A stretch of 49,635 bases of DNA from an uncultured Bacillota bacterium (GCA_949282275.1 CASDOO010000028.1:1-49635), one strand, 5' to 3'; positions 1-9,051 are shown, counted from the first letter of the stretch. The notes: generated by a model from the sequence alone, not told the origin. Program-made: numbers and translations.

Positions 1-27
1 ATCCGTATATCATCAATGTGGCAAATC

Positions 28-55
28 GCCGACCTTCGGGTCGGCTTTTTTCTTT
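28..55 (+). terminator. Intrinsic terminator of a gene left of the window
   Basis: A perfect 7-bp stem GCCGACC/GGTCGGC closes a TTCG tetraloop and is followed by TTTTTTCTTTT. It points rightwards, so it most likely ends a plus-strand gene lying before position 1. Confidence 0.85.
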
Positions 56-383
56 TGCGCAATGCCAAGAGCGACTTCGCCTGGAAGAGTCTCTATAGGA
101 AAGCCCGTATGACAGCTTGAATTCTTGAGCATCTTCAAAACACTCGATATTGGAAATATCCTGACGTCAGCGAAACGTTCATGGCTAATCCCTGAGGTTT
201 TCGGGACGGACTTTCTTTCTTTGGTTCGATTCCCAAAAGTCAAAATAAATTAAAGTTTTGGGAATGACAAACATTTTTTGACTCAATGGACGTCAACAAT
301 TGTCGATAATATTTTTTGTTCGTCGACTGCCTACCTGGCTTTGCCGTTCCCTTTCCCACAAGCTTTGGCCTTTTCGGCATGAA
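56..383. other. Intergenic stretch with an inverted repeat
   Basis: I see no convincing gene here. The only ordered element is a 9-bp inverted repeat, TTCCCAAAA at 230-238 and TTTTGGGAA at 256-264, around a 17-nt AT-rich loop. It is not followed directly by a T-run, so it is a weak terminator candidate; it could also be an operator. A TTG-initiated frame of 76 codons at 13-243 on the minus strand reads through the terminator at 28-55 and is not credible. Confidence 0.4.
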
Positions 384-420
384 AGAAAAACTGCCCGGCC
401 TTTTCTAGGGGGCAGGCAGT
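384..420 (-). terminator. Terminator after the M6 protease gene
   Basis: Read on the minus strand, ACTGCC pairs with GGCAGT around a loop that contains a further short GCC/GGC pairing, followed by TTTTTC. It lies 36 nt past the stop of the M6 metalloprotease gene and closes the five-gene minus-strand lipoprotein operon. Confidence 0.7.
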
Positions 421-455
421 CATGTTTTTCGATTTCCCGAAGGGAAGCCTCCGGA

Positions 456-2843
456 CTAGACGACACGGTCAAAGTGGATCGTGGCGGAGAAGGCCTTCTT
501 GGAATTGAAGGCGCCTTCGTTGAACTGCGTCTTGTAGTCGGCAAGGCTGAAGCTATCCCCTTGCTTAAAGAGGGTGCTTGCGGTCGGAAGTTTGAGGGCG
601 TGGTCGAGATAGGTATTGTCGGCGCTGATCCAGCGGATTTCGTCGAAGGCATTGGCATTTTCGAGCCTGTAGGAACTTTCGGCATAGGTCCCGTCCGTGG
701 AGTTGGTGATAAGCTTGGCAACATCGCCATCATAGGTCAAGGCATCGTCAGGATCGTCGAAGAGGACGTATTTCGTTTCATCCTGATAGGCAAGCCTGGC
801 ATCGACATGGTAGAGCCGTGCACCGTTTGTCTCCAAAGGATAGTCGCCGGCATAATCGTATCCTTGGGTATTGAGGTTCTTGTAGGTGTAATAGTCCAGG
901 ACAAGGTACTCGTCGAAGGGATTGAAGTGGACCAGGCCATCTTCGCCCTTCTCGTACTTCTTGTCATCGTAAGGGATGACGATAAGGGCATTTTCCTGCT
1001 GGGTGGAAGGAATCTCGAGAGTGGCATTGCCATAGACGATATAGGGCTTTGTCCAGCCATAGAGGAGCTTCGAGTAGGAATTGTGGTCGGTGATGCCACC
1101 ATCCATGACGTCGATTCCGCCAAGGGGACTGTAGTTGATGTCATTCTCGTTGTAGGCGTAATAATCCATCAAGCCGAGCATGTGTCCGGTCTCATGGATG
1201 ACGACGTGGGCATCGCCACCCTTGTCCATGCCATTGTCATAGCTTCCGTCGATGAAGTCGAGGCCGATGAGACCATAGTTGTTCGGAACGGGATTTTCGA
1301 CGGTCCCCTTGTATCCGGTCGTTCCGGAAAGACCCCAGAAGTTCTCGGGATTGCTTCCTTTTCCGATATAGACCATCCAAATGCCGTCGATCGTTCCGTC
1401 CTTGTCGGAATCGTAGTCGGTAAGGTCGAGATCGTAGACATCCTCGGCCCAGGAGGCGATGTTCGTGGTAAGCCTGTTGAGCATGCCAGGCGTGGCAACG
1501 TCCGTATTGCCGACATCGCCATAATCATCGACATAGAAGAAGTCGGTGACGCTTCCGGTGATGTTGAGCTTTCCGAAGGAGGACTTGCTGTAGAAGGAAT
1601 GGAGGGATTCGTATGCCAGTTCTTCTCCGTTTGAGAAGAAGGTCTTTTTGATGAGTTCGCGGGTTTCTTCCGTAGCATCCTCCACCCCGCGTTCGAAGAC
1701 GACCGGGACGACAAGGAAGGGTGTCGTATGGACTTCTTCCCCATCGAGAGGATGGCTCGGGGCATAGACCCAGTCATCATAGGCATCAAAGCCATATTCG
1801 TAGATGCCATAATCGATGGCAACCTCATCGGGAGCATAGTAACCTTTGTCCTCTGCGGACTGCACGATGCCATCTCTCTTGATGGTAACGGTCATCGTTT
1901 CCTCGTCGGGCGTCAGTGTCGGCATCGGAAGGTTCTCTTCGGGCGAGACATCCTCTTCGACAAGGCAATAGACAAGAAGGCTTGCCTCGAGCGTTTCCTC
2001 ATAGCCTTCCGTCTTAAATGTCAAGGTATAGCGTCCAGAAGTGCTGAAGACAAAGCCCTCGATGCTTTCGCCATTGATGTCGATGGCAACTTCCTCCTGG
2101 GAAAGAAGCGTGGACAGGTTGGATTCCTCTCCGTTGATATTGACCTTCGTTGTTTCCATGTAATAGGAAAGACCAGCGAAATCCAGTTTTTCCCCGATCC
2201 GGTAGAAGGTTTTCATCTTGCCTTCCAGCTCAAGTGTCTGGACAAGGGATTGGTTGGCACTGACGTAGATATAGAACGTTGTCACAAGATCGGGATATTC
2301 CGGATCAGTGGATGTGACGGTGACGGTCTTTCTTCCTCTTTCCGAAAGGAAAAGACCATCCTCGAGAGGCTCACCGTTCAGGGTCAGGGAATAGGCCTTC
2401 GTTTCCACGGCAGTGACAATCTCGCCAGCGGCATTCAGGCCGACAAGGGAGATCGTCAATCCTTCCAGGGAAAGGGTGTCGTACTGACTATAGCGGTTCT
2501 TCGTGGGAAGCGATGTGACATCCAAGGCATATTCGACGATGACAGGATCGAAAGAGGAAGAACTGCTGGAGCTTGTGGAATCGCTGGACGTGATTGTCGA
2601 GGAAGAAGCGGATGAGGAAGATGAGGACGAGGATGAGGAGGAAGAACTGCTGCTTGCAGTACTGTCCTGGGCCGAGGAAGTCGTCTCTCCCGTGGTGGAA
2701 TCCGGCGTTGTGGTAGAAGGGGCCTGTGTCGTCGAGTCCGTTGCGGAACCTGAAGGAAGGGTGGAACTCAGGTTGTTGCTACAGGCGGAAAGCAGGACGA
2801 TCGTCATCAGGAATGCCGGTAGAAGGACGCGTTTCTTTTTCAT
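456..2843 (-). CDS. M6-family zinc metalloprotease lipoprotein with Ig-like domains
   Basis: Surface-anchored peptidase of 795 residues. The start is the ATG at 2843, preceded by AAGGAGA; an open frame extends further upstream but lacks a ribosome site. An N-terminal signal ends in the lipobox LLSAC, followed by a Thr/Ser linker with a long poly-Ser tract. Two Ig-like domains of about 90 residues follow, then the peptidase part. Zinc site HETGHMLGLMD puts H550, E551 (catalytic) and H554 in the HExxH pattern with D560; a Met-turn-like VMDGG follows. This matches the M6 (immune inhibitor A-like) family. It is the last gene of the operon, separated from the upstream lipoprotein gene by a hairpin at 2864-2891. 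Substrate unknown. Its paralogue at 7331-8995 has lost the zinc site. Confidence 0.85.
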   Translation of the reverse strand: MKKKRVLLPAFLMTIVLLSACSNNLSSTLPSGSATDSTTQAPSTTTPDSTTGETTSSAQDSTASSSSSSSSSSSSSSSASSSTITSSDSTSSSSSSSFDPVIVEYALDVTSLPTKNRYSQYDTLSLEGLTISLVGLNAAGEIVTAVETKAYSLTLNGEPLEDGLFLSERGRKTVTVTSTDPEYPDLVTTFYIYVSANQSLVQTLELEGKMKTFYRIGEKLDFAGLSYYMETTKVNINGEESNLSTLLSQEEVAIDINGESIEGFVFSTSGRYTLTFKTEGYEETLEASLLVYCLVEEDVSPEENLPMPTLTPDEETMTVTIKRDGIVQSAEDKGYYAPDEVAIDYGIYEYGFDAYDDWVYAPSHPLDGEEVHTTPFLVVPVVFERGVEDATEETRELIKKTFFSNGEELAYESLHSFYSKSSFGKLNITGSVTDFFYVDDYGDVGNTDVATPGMLNRLTTNIASWAEDVYDLDLTDYDSDKDGTIDGIWMVYIGKGSNPENFWGLSGTTGYKGTVENPVPNNYGLIGLDFIDGSYDNGMDKGGDAHVVIHETGHMLGLMDYYAYNENDINYSPLGGIDVMDGGITDHNSYSKLLYGWTKPYIVYGNATLEIPSTQQENALIVIPYDDKKYEKGEDGLVHFNPFDEYLVLDYYTYKNLNTQGYDYAGDYPLETNGARLYHVDARLAYQDETKYVLFDDPDDALTYDGDVAKLITNSTDGTYAESSYRLENANAFDEIRWISADNTYLDHALKLPTASTLFKQGDSFSLADYKTQFNEGAFNSKKAFSATIHFDRVV

Positions 2844-2863
2844 GTCTGTCTCCTTGTTTCGAT

Positions 2864-2891
2864 AAAAGGGGGCTCCTGGAGGAGTCCCCTT
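2864..2891 (-). terminator. Terminator or attenuator inside the lipoprotein operon
   Basis: On the minus strand AAGGGGACTCC pairs with GGAGCCCCCTT (one A/C mismatch) around a TCCA loop, followed by a short T-run. It sits between the stop of the 517-residue lipoprotein and the ribosome site of the M6 protease gene, so it should reduce read-through into the protease. Confidence 0.7.
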
Positions 2892-2914
2892 CTGCTTTGT
2901 GGAATGGGCGGGAT

Positions 2915-4468
2915 TTACCAGCCTTCGACGCTGTCGAGGAAGTACCGAGGAAGCTTGGTCGTTCCGATGTCGGAGAGAGTGAAGGTGACGGTGTACTCGC
3001 TGCTGACAAGATTGAACTTGGCCTCGACCTTGTCGATGACGTGCTTTCCGTTTTCTTCCCTGAGCCAAAGCTTGAAGTCGGTTCCTCCGTTCTCAAGGGA
3101 GCTGGAATTGACGCCGAGGAACGGGTTGTCGAAGTAGGAACCGATGCTGGGGATGAGGGTTTCGTCAGGGACGTAGTACGTATCGTTTCCTTCCGTGACC
3201 TTGGTGAAGACAGCCGGGCTGACGGCAGAGAACTGCGGGATGAGCTCATCCCAGCTAGGGATACTATAGAGGGCACTGGCGGAAACGGCAATCGTGCCCC
3301 AGCTCCAGCTTGTCGTTCCGGCGATGTAGTTTAGACCCAGCCACTGATCCTGGTATCCCATGGAATTGTCGTCCTGGTAGATGGCCGCATAGTCATAGTC
3401 ATCGCCCTTGGTGTAGAGGGCTTCATCGTATTCCTGATGATAGAAGGCCATCTTTTCGTCAAGACTGTAATAGCCTGTCGTGTGCTTGTCGACGTTGTCA
3501 TCCTCGCTGACGAGATCTCTGATGTAGGTGAAGTTCGTCGCATCGTCCAGGCAGTTGAGAGCCTCATCAAGCTCAGGGTTTTCGTTGGTAAGCGGAACGA
3601 CGTGCTTGACCGTCTCCTTGCCCCAATCGGAGTAGTTGACGCTCATCGTCGTTTCGCGGGTGTAGCTGCCGCCATCGAGATAGGAAGTGTCGAACTCGAC
3701 ACGGGCAATCGTCGGATTGTTCTCATCGGCGTAGTTGGCGTAGACGCGGCATTCCGTGACCCAGTTGACGGAGGTGGCGTTGTAGCATTCGGTCAGGAAC
3801 TCGGCCTTGTCGAGATTCAGATACCAAAGGTCTTCCTGCTCGTCGTAGGTCAGGTCGCTGACGGAGATGTAATCCCAGGGATTGCGGAAGTTGCTGGCGA
3901 AGGTGAGAGGATCGTAGATGCCGGTATTGCTGTCGTAATCGGCGACATAGGCCTTCGTGACCGTGTTGTCGACGTTGAGGGTCTCGCTCTGGGCAAGGCC
4001 GGTTTTTGGATCCTCGAAGATCGTCAGGGGCTGGATGGGATAGACTCTGGGCGTCGTGTCGACGTTGAGGCTTTCCTTTTCGAGATCCCTTGCCGTGCGG
4101 GTACCGACTTCGTGATAGCCTTTCTCGATGGTTCCGTCCGTTCTTTCCGTGTAGGAATAGCTGAACGTTTCATCCGTCACCATCTCGAGATCGACGGCCT
4201 GGGGAGAATCCGGATGAAGGACTCTTGTCGTATAGGTGACATGGGCCCTGTGGTTGTTGCGCTGGAGGCTGGAAAGGATCTTGGCCGTTTTCTCGTCCTC
4301 GGTCGGCTTGGGCGGGATGACGACGCTCACGTTGCCTTCATCGGCATTCTGGACGCCGTTTCCCTGTCCGGGAACATTCTCTTCGGAGAAGGCGCTGGAG
4401 CAGGAGGCGGTAAGAAGGAGTACGCTGGGAACGAGGAGAAGAAGCGATTTGCTGGTAAGTTTTTTCAT
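2915..4468 (-). CDS. Lipoprotein, paralogue C of a three-member exported family
   Basis: Exported protein of 517 residues of unknown function. The signal peptide ends in a lipobox (LTASC), followed by an acidic segment with VPGQGNG. Three stretches are shared with the next two genes upstream: NFRNPWDY..SDL in the first half, a central segment NENPELDEALNCL, and a C-terminal DIGTTKLP motif. The shared order indicates descent from one ancestor. The start ATG is preceded by GGAGGTG. The gene follows paralogue B by 19 nt and is followed by the hairpin at 2864-2891. No catalytic motif seen; a binding or structural surface role is only a guess. Confidence 0.75.
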   Translation of the reverse strand: MKKLTSKSLLLLVPSVLLLTASCSSAFSEENVPGQGNGVQNADEGNVSVVIPPKPTEDEKTAKILSSLQRNNHRAHVTYTTRVLHPDSPQAVDLEMVTDETFSYSYTERTDGTIEKGYHEVGTRTARDLEKESLNVDTTPRVYPIQPLTIFEDPKTGLAQSETLNVDNTVTKAYVADYDSNTGIYDPLTFASNFRNPWDYISVSDLTYDEQEDLWYLNLDKAEFLTECYNATSVNWVTECRVYANYADENNPTIARVEFDTSYLDGGSYTRETTMSVNYSDWGKETVKHVVPLTNENPELDEALNCLDDATNFTYIRDLVSEDDNVDKHTTGYYSLDEKMAFYHQEYDEALYTKGDDYDYAAIYQDDNSMGYQDQWLGLNYIAGTTSWSWGTIAVSASALYSIPSWDELIPQFSAVSPAVFTKVTEGNDTYYVPDETLIPSIGSYFDNPFLGVNSSSLENGGTDFKLWLREENGKHVIDKVEAKFNLVSSEYTVTFTLSDIGTTKLPRYFLDSVEGW

Positions 4469-4487
4469 GATGACACCTCCATCCTAA

Positions 4488-5795
4488 TTATCGTGTCGAC
4501 GGCAGGGCGTTTAGATCTACCCATGCCGGGAGCTTGGTCGTGCCATAGTCGCTGAAGACGTCCTTGAAGGTGACGACGCTGGTGGACTGGACCATGCCGA
4601 CGGCGGAAAGAAGCTTTCCGTCCTCGATTTCGAAGTAGCCTCCGACGCCCGTGTCCGTTCCCATGCCATAGGTGGACGGGGCAATGGCGGCACCGCCAAA
4701 GGCCTTGGCCTCATCGATTAGGGTGTAGATGGTCTCGCTGTCCTTCTCGAAGAGGGCCGGGGAGATGCTAAGCAGTGTGCCCAAGTATTCCTCGACGGGC
4801 GTGGTGTTGCGGATGCCTTCGTTGATGAAACGACCGTTCTGGTAGGTGTACATCGTGGTGATGATGCCGTCTCCGACATAGAGCCTGTCGCCATTGGTGG
4901 CGCCCTTCGTAGCGGCATTTGCCTTGTGGTAGATGCCTTCGGGCGTGACATAGATGGCCGATTCCGTGGCAAGGCCGTTGGAGGAAAGGGTGACGGTGTA
5001 GTTGGCATCGGGGGAACCGAGCGTGGAAAGAGCCGTGGAAATGGCAGGATTGCTGTTGGTGGACGGCTTGAGATGGTCAAAGGGCGTGACGTTGGAAGAG
5101 ATGACGATTTCGACACTGGCCACGGAAGTGATGTTCTGGAATTGGCCGGTCGTGTCGGGAACGCCCATCACCTTCGGGAAAAGTTCGAAGTCGAGGCCTG
5201 TAATCGTCTTTCCCTGGGTAATGATCTTGGCGGACTTGACAGCTCTCTCCTGACCTGTCAGGGCTTGGAGGATGAAGGTTGCCTTGTCGTGCTCGAGAGA
5301 AAGATCGTTGTGGATGTCGCTCTCGACGAGATAGTCGAAGGGATTGCGGAAATGATCGGCGTAAAGGGCATCAAGACCCATGTCCTGGTAGTGGGCGGTA
5401 CCGACCGTGTTGTCTGCGCGAAGGACCTCATACATGGCTCCGCCATCCTCGGCCTGGAAGTAGATCTGGCTGACATGTCCGTTGTAGACACGGGTCGCCT
5501 TTCTCAGGGTTCCGTCTTCCTCCTCGATATGGCCATAGTCGCGGATGAAGGGGGTTGTCGTCGTGGTGTTGAGGGCTTCCATGCCGGCAGGATAGGTTCT
5601 CGTCTCGGTGTAGGTGCCTTCGATGTGGATATCCTGGCTCAGGAGGTAGAGCGCCTCGTAGGGCGTCAGGGTCGTGCTTTCGGCAGCAAGGACCTTCGTG
5701 TTGCCCTGGCCTTCGGGAATCCTCTCGATTGCAAAGGAAGAGGCACCGGCGATGAGCAGGGTGGAAAGGACAAGAATGGAAAACTTTGCTTTCAT
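4488..5795 (-). CDS. Secreted protein, paralogue B, lipobox Cys lost
   Basis: Exported protein of 435 residues, unknown function. The N-terminus is a typical signal peptide (MKAKFSILVLSTLLIAGASS) but there is no Cys at the expected lipidation point, unlike paralogue C, although the adjacent segment IPEGQGN aligns with its VPGQGN. It should therefore be released or held non-covalently rather than lipidated. Shared motifs: HFRNPFDY..SDI, NSNPAISTALSTL and a C-terminal DYGTTKLPAW. Start ATG at 5795, ribosome site GAGGAGG overlapping the stop region of paralogue A (2-nt gap), so translation is probably coupled. Confidence 0.75.
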   Translation of the reverse strand: MKAKFSILVLSTLLIAGASSFAIERIPEGQGNTKVLAAESTTLTPYEALYLLSQDIHIEGTYTETRTYPAGMEALNTTTTTPFIRDYGHIEEEDGTLRKATRVYNGHVSQIYFQAEDGGAMYEVLRADNTVGTAHYQDMGLDALYADHFRNPFDYLVESDIHNDLSLEHDKATFILQALTGQERAVKSAKIITQGKTITGLDFELFPKVMGVPDTTGQFQNITSVASVEIVISSNVTPFDHLKPSTNSNPAISTALSTLGSPDANYTVTLSSNGLATESAIYVTPEGIYHKANAATKGATNGDRLYVGDGIITTMYTYQNGRFINEGIRNTTPVEEYLGTLLSISPALFEKDSETIYTLIDEAKAFGGAAIAPSTYGMGTDTGVGGYFEIEDGKLLSAVGMVQSTSVVTFKDVFSDYGTTKLPAWVDLNALPSTR

Positions 5796-5797
5796 TG

Positions 5798-7327
5798 TTA
5801 TGCATCCTCCTCGGGTGTCGTCGTGGTGATGCCAAAGAGATTCTCGATGGCAACATCGACGGCGGCCTTAAGGCTATCGACCTTCTGGAGATCGGTCGTG
5901 CCAAAGGCGTCGAAGCTGGTTTCGGTCGTCTGCTCCTTGCCACTGGCATCCACATAGGCGAGGATGAAAGTGGCCTTTTTGTTTTCGTCGATGCGGATGG
6001 CAAGATCGTTGAAGTCGAAGTCCATAGTCGTTGCATCGGAGATGTAGTACTGGCTGGAAATATGGCTAAGGTAATCTCCAACGCCCAGGATGGCGGTCAT
6101 GATCTCGATGGCGAATTCCCTATTGTAATAGGGGAAGCTGTCCAGGTCGAAGTGGTAGACGCCCTTGTTGTCGATGGTGAAGAAGTCGCTGGAGAGGTTG
6201 GCCAAGGTCGGAATGGCTTCGGCGATGTCGGTGTAGAATTCGTTGCTGACCTGGCCGAACTTCTTCGTGGCAGGCGTGACGCCGATGGCCCAATAGCCAT
6301 AGTCGACTTCTTCCGCGCTGTCGCCGCCAAGCCAGCCATAGCCAAGACCCGTGTAGACGGGATTTGTTCCATCCGATAAGGCCTGGCTGCTAAGCATGAG
6401 TCCGAGACCATTGCTGGGGTCGTTGTTCAAATAGGGAAGATCATAGTAATTCCTGTAAGTGACACCGGGATGGAGAGGATTCGAGCTGGGGATTTCCGTC
6501 ATCGTGATCGTTTGGGTGAAGTTTCCGCCGGCAATCTGCTCGCCGAGGGTGCTGATGGCTTCCGTAAGCGTGCTGGCCTGTTCCGGTGTGAGCTTTGCGG
6601 TGACGGGGGCAAGCTTCTCGGTAGCGGCAAGGTCGGAAAGGGCGATGTCGACCTTGGCCTTGATTCCGCCATAGTCATCGACCTTGTATTCGTCGAAGCT
6701 CAGCGTGGAGACCCTGCCGTCCTTGTCGGCCGTGAGGGTAATGTTGTCGGCGTAGGTCGTCACGCTTCTTGTGTCCCAGGTATAGCTGTCGTTCATCGGA
6801 TAGAAGGTGGCAAGGCTTGTGGAAAGGATACCTTCGCCATAGGCCGTCGGCTCGACAAGATAGCCTTCGCCTTCCGTCTTGACGGTGAAGAACTTCTTGA
6901 CGTTGTCAGCGTCAAGACCCATGAACGGGCTTCCGTAGGTGCTGTCGAAATCGATGGGTGTCGCTTCCATGTCGCCTTCGTCCATGACGGTCTCGATGAT
7001 CTTGTTGGAAATGCTCAGGGTGCTCTCGACGGCATTTCCTTCCGCGTTCTTGGAGTAGAAGTTCGTTCCAAGGAGCTTGGTTCCGGAATAGCTGGAATGG
7101 ACGCGGCTAGTCGCATCGACCTGATCGACGAGGCGATAGCTGTCGGTGAAGGAAGGGGTGATTGTCGCATCCAGCTCTACCGGACCGCAAAGAACATCGA
7201 CGAGGCTGGCATAGACGGCTTCGGTCTCGTCTGCCTTCGGGGCATTCTTGACGGCTTGGATGTCATCGATTGCCGTGCAGGACGTGAGGAAGAGGGGAAG
7301 GACAAGGAAAAGGGATTTCTTTTTCAT
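5798..7327 (-). CDS. Lipoprotein, paralogue A of a three-member exported family
   Basis: Lipoprotein of 509 residues, unknown function. Signal peptide with lipobox FLTSC. It is the most divergent of the three paralogues but keeps a SPFMGLD segment at the NPFDY position, a central TEAISTLGEQ segment and a C-terminal AFGTTDLQ version of the GTTKLP motif. Start ATG preceded by AGGAGGG, 3 nt after the stop of the pseudo-protease gene, so the two are almost certainly co-transcribed. No enzyme motif recognised. Confidence 0.75.
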   Translation of the reverse strand: MKKKSLFLVLPLFLTSCTAIDDIQAVKNAPKADETEAVYASLVDVLCGPVELDATITPSFTDSYRLVDQVDATSRVHSSYSGTKLLGTNFYSKNAEGNAVESTLSISNKIIETVMDEGDMEATPIDFDSTYGSPFMGLDADNVKKFFTVKTEGEGYLVEPTAYGEGILSTSLATFYPMNDSYTWDTRSVTTYADNITLTADKDGRVSTLSFDEYKVDDYGGIKAKVDIALSDLAATEKLAPVTAKLTPEQASTLTEAISTLGEQIAGGNFTQTITMTEIPSSNPLHPGVTYRNYYDLPYLNNDPSNGLGLMLSSQALSDGTNPVYTGLGYGWLGGDSAEEVDYGYWAIGVTPATKKFGQVSNEFYTDIAEAIPTLANLSSDFFTIDNKGVYHFDLDSFPYYNREFAIEIMTAILGVGDYLSHISSQYYISDATTMDFDFNDLAIRIDENKKATFILAYVDASGKEQTTETSFDAFGTTDLQKVDSLKAAVDVAIENLFGITTTTPEEDA

Positions 7328-7330
7328 CTT

Positions 7331-8995
7331 TTAGGCCCTCCTGATTGTCAAGGTGACTTGCTCGCCCTCGATCTTGTCGACGCTGAAGGTCAAGCCAAGT
7401 TCCTTGCCGCTGTCGAAGCGGAAATCCTGATAGAAACCGGGAATGCCGCTATCGGAGAAGGAGGATCCTTCCACGAAGAGATCGTCATTTCCCAATTCGT
7501 TGTTGAAGTCGACGATATGACGGTTCATGCCCGTGCTGGAAAGTAGGGAGACGAGTGGTTCGGGATCGATGACGCCATATTCGGAAAGCGGGTTGATGGA
7601 GGAATTGGAGTGGGCATAGGCATAGGAATACTTTGCCTTCGTTCCGTCGCTGAGGGTATAGGTGGCATCGTAGTCCGGCTCGCCGTCATAGGGGACGTAC
7701 TGGTTTCCTCTGCCACGGACGAGGGAGGAATTGACCTCGTAGACGCGGACACCGGAAGTGGTGAATTCCCTTCTTCCATAGACATAGGCGTTTTCGGCAT
7801 CGACGGCATTGAGTCCTTCCGGCGTGTAGAGGTCGAGAAGAAGATATTCGCCATAGAGACCCTGGTTTTCGTAGGAAAGGGCAATGCTCTCGCCCTTGCT
7901 GATGGTGATGGTCTTTCCGTCCTCTCCGACATCGTTAGGCGTGATGTATGTCGGTTCAGCCCAACCGAGCTGGTATTTGCTGAAGGGATTGTGGTCGCCG
8001 ATGTAGCCATCCATTCTGTCGAGCATGGCAAGAGGGGCGCGATAGGTATTGGTCGTGCTGTTTCCTGTCAAATCGTAGTAGGTATCCAAACCCATCATCG
8101 AACCGATGATATTGACATAGAAATGGGAATCGGGACCGGAAGCCGAATAAGTTTGCATGTAATTGTTGTATTCGGCACAGAAGGCACTGGTCCAGGCAAA
8201 GGAGTCGATGTGGGATTCTCCCGTTCCGAAAGCGACGACATCGCTAAGAAGGGCATCGATGTTCTCGTCGCCGGTAGAGTTGCCTCCAAGGAGGATAAGG
8301 GTCGGAAGCGGATTGACGAGGACAAGGGAATCGACCCTTCCGTCGTCATCGCTATCGAAGTCGGAAAGGTCATAGACCTTGTCCTCGCCCTCGAACAGGG
8401 TCGAATAGACCGTGTCGACGATCGAGCCGAAATAGGTTCCCGCGCCTTGGGAAGAGACAATGGTCATGGCCTCCTCAAGGGTATCGGAAAGCTCGACGAC
8501 AGGAGCCATGGCACCGCCGATAGTCAGCTTTCCGTTGCTGGACTCCTCATAGAAAGCCTTGACGGAAGGAATCGCGTTGGCTTCGCCGAAGAAACTGCTG
8601 CGGACGTTATCGGTGATGTCCTTCGTGAAGGCGAATTGGCTTTCCTCTTCCGTGGCATCCGCTCCCAGATGGAACTGGACCGGGACGACAAGGACATTGA
8701 CCTGGCCCAAAGAAGGCATGCCGCTCTGGCCTTGGGAGGCACGGAGCTTGTTGATGTCGCTAAGCTGTCCCTTCGGATCCTTGATTGAGGGATCCTGCGG
8801 GCTGCTTGTGGATGAGCCGGAAGTCGATGGATTTGTCGTACTTGAGGGATTGGAAGTGGTTTCGCTTGAATTTGGGGGAGTTGTCGTGGAGGAAGGGCCT
8901 GTTGTGCTGTCGGAGCCTCCGCCTTGGCAGGACGTCAGAAGTCCGAAGCCAAGAAACAAGGAGAGAATTCCGAAAGCGGATTTCTTTTTTGTCAT
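7331..8995 (-). CDS. M6-like pseudo-protease lipoprotein (zinc site lost)
   Basis: First gene of the minus-strand lipoprotein operon; 554 residues. Lipobox GLLTSC, then a Thr/Ser/Pro linker and an M6-like domain. It aligns with the active paralogue through MDGYIGDHN, LGWAEP, a YLLLDLYT stretch and GVRVYEV. At the zinc site, however, the paralogue's HETGHMLGLMD is replaced by NIIGSMMGLDT: N295, I296, S299 and T305 stand where His, Glu, His and Asp should be. The frame is otherwise intact and full length, so this is a catalytically dead homologue rather than a decayed gene. Promoter at 9024-9051; ribosome site CGGAGA. It may bind what the protease cuts, or bind the protease; neither is shown. 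Confidence 0.8.
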   Translation of the reverse strand: MTKKKSAFGILSLFLGFGLLTSCQGGGSDSTTGPSSTTTPPNSSETTSNPSSTTNPSTSGSSTSSPQDPSIKDPKGQLSDINKLRASQGQSGMPSLGQVNVLVVPVQFHLGADATEEESQFAFTKDITDNVRSSFFGEANAIPSVKAFYEESSNGKLTIGGAMAPVVELSDTLEEAMTIVSSQGAGTYFGSIVDTVYSTLFEGEDKVYDLSDFDSDDDGRVDSLVLVNPLPTLILLGGNSTGDENIDALLSDVVAFGTGESHIDSFAWTSAFCAEYNNYMQTYSASGPDSHFYVNIIGSMMGLDTYYDLTGNSTTNTYRAPLAMLDRMDGYIGDHNPFSKYQLGWAEPTYITPNDVGEDGKTITISKGESIALSYENQGLYGEYLLLDLYTPEGLNAVDAENAYVYGRREFTTSGVRVYEVNSSLVRGRGNQYVPYDGEPDYDATYTLSDGTKAKYSYAYAHSNSSINPLSEYGVIDPEPLVSLLSSTGMNRHIVDFNNELGNDDLFVEGSSFSDSGIPGFYQDFRFDSGKELGLTFSVDKIEGEQVTLTIRRA

Positions 8996-9023
8996 ATGGT
9001 TCTCCGTTCTAGTTTACCAGCCG

Positions 9024-9051
9024 ATTATACAGAGATTTTGTTGGTCGACAA
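9024..9051 (-). promoter_or_regulatory. Promoter of the minus-strand lipoprotein operon
   Basis: On the minus strand a perfect -10 TATAAT (9024-9029) lies 16 bp downstream of TTGTCG (9046-9051). The start codon at 8995 is 28 nt further on. Confidence 0.65.

Noticed and set aside
13..243. 76-codon frame on the minus strand
   Set aside because: TTG start, no ribosome site, and it runs through a perfect terminator hairpin.
300..1634. 444-codon open frame opposite the M6 protease
   Set aside because: Antisense to a gene with a lipobox and zinc motif; no family-like sequence; result of codon bias.
2560..2660. Poly-Ser-coding tract of the M6 gene as a simple-sequence phase-variation repeat
   Set aside because: The tract mixes Ser codons (TCC, TCT, AGC) and is not a uniform nucleotide repeat, so slippage is unlikely; similar Ser linkers occur in several lipoproteins here.
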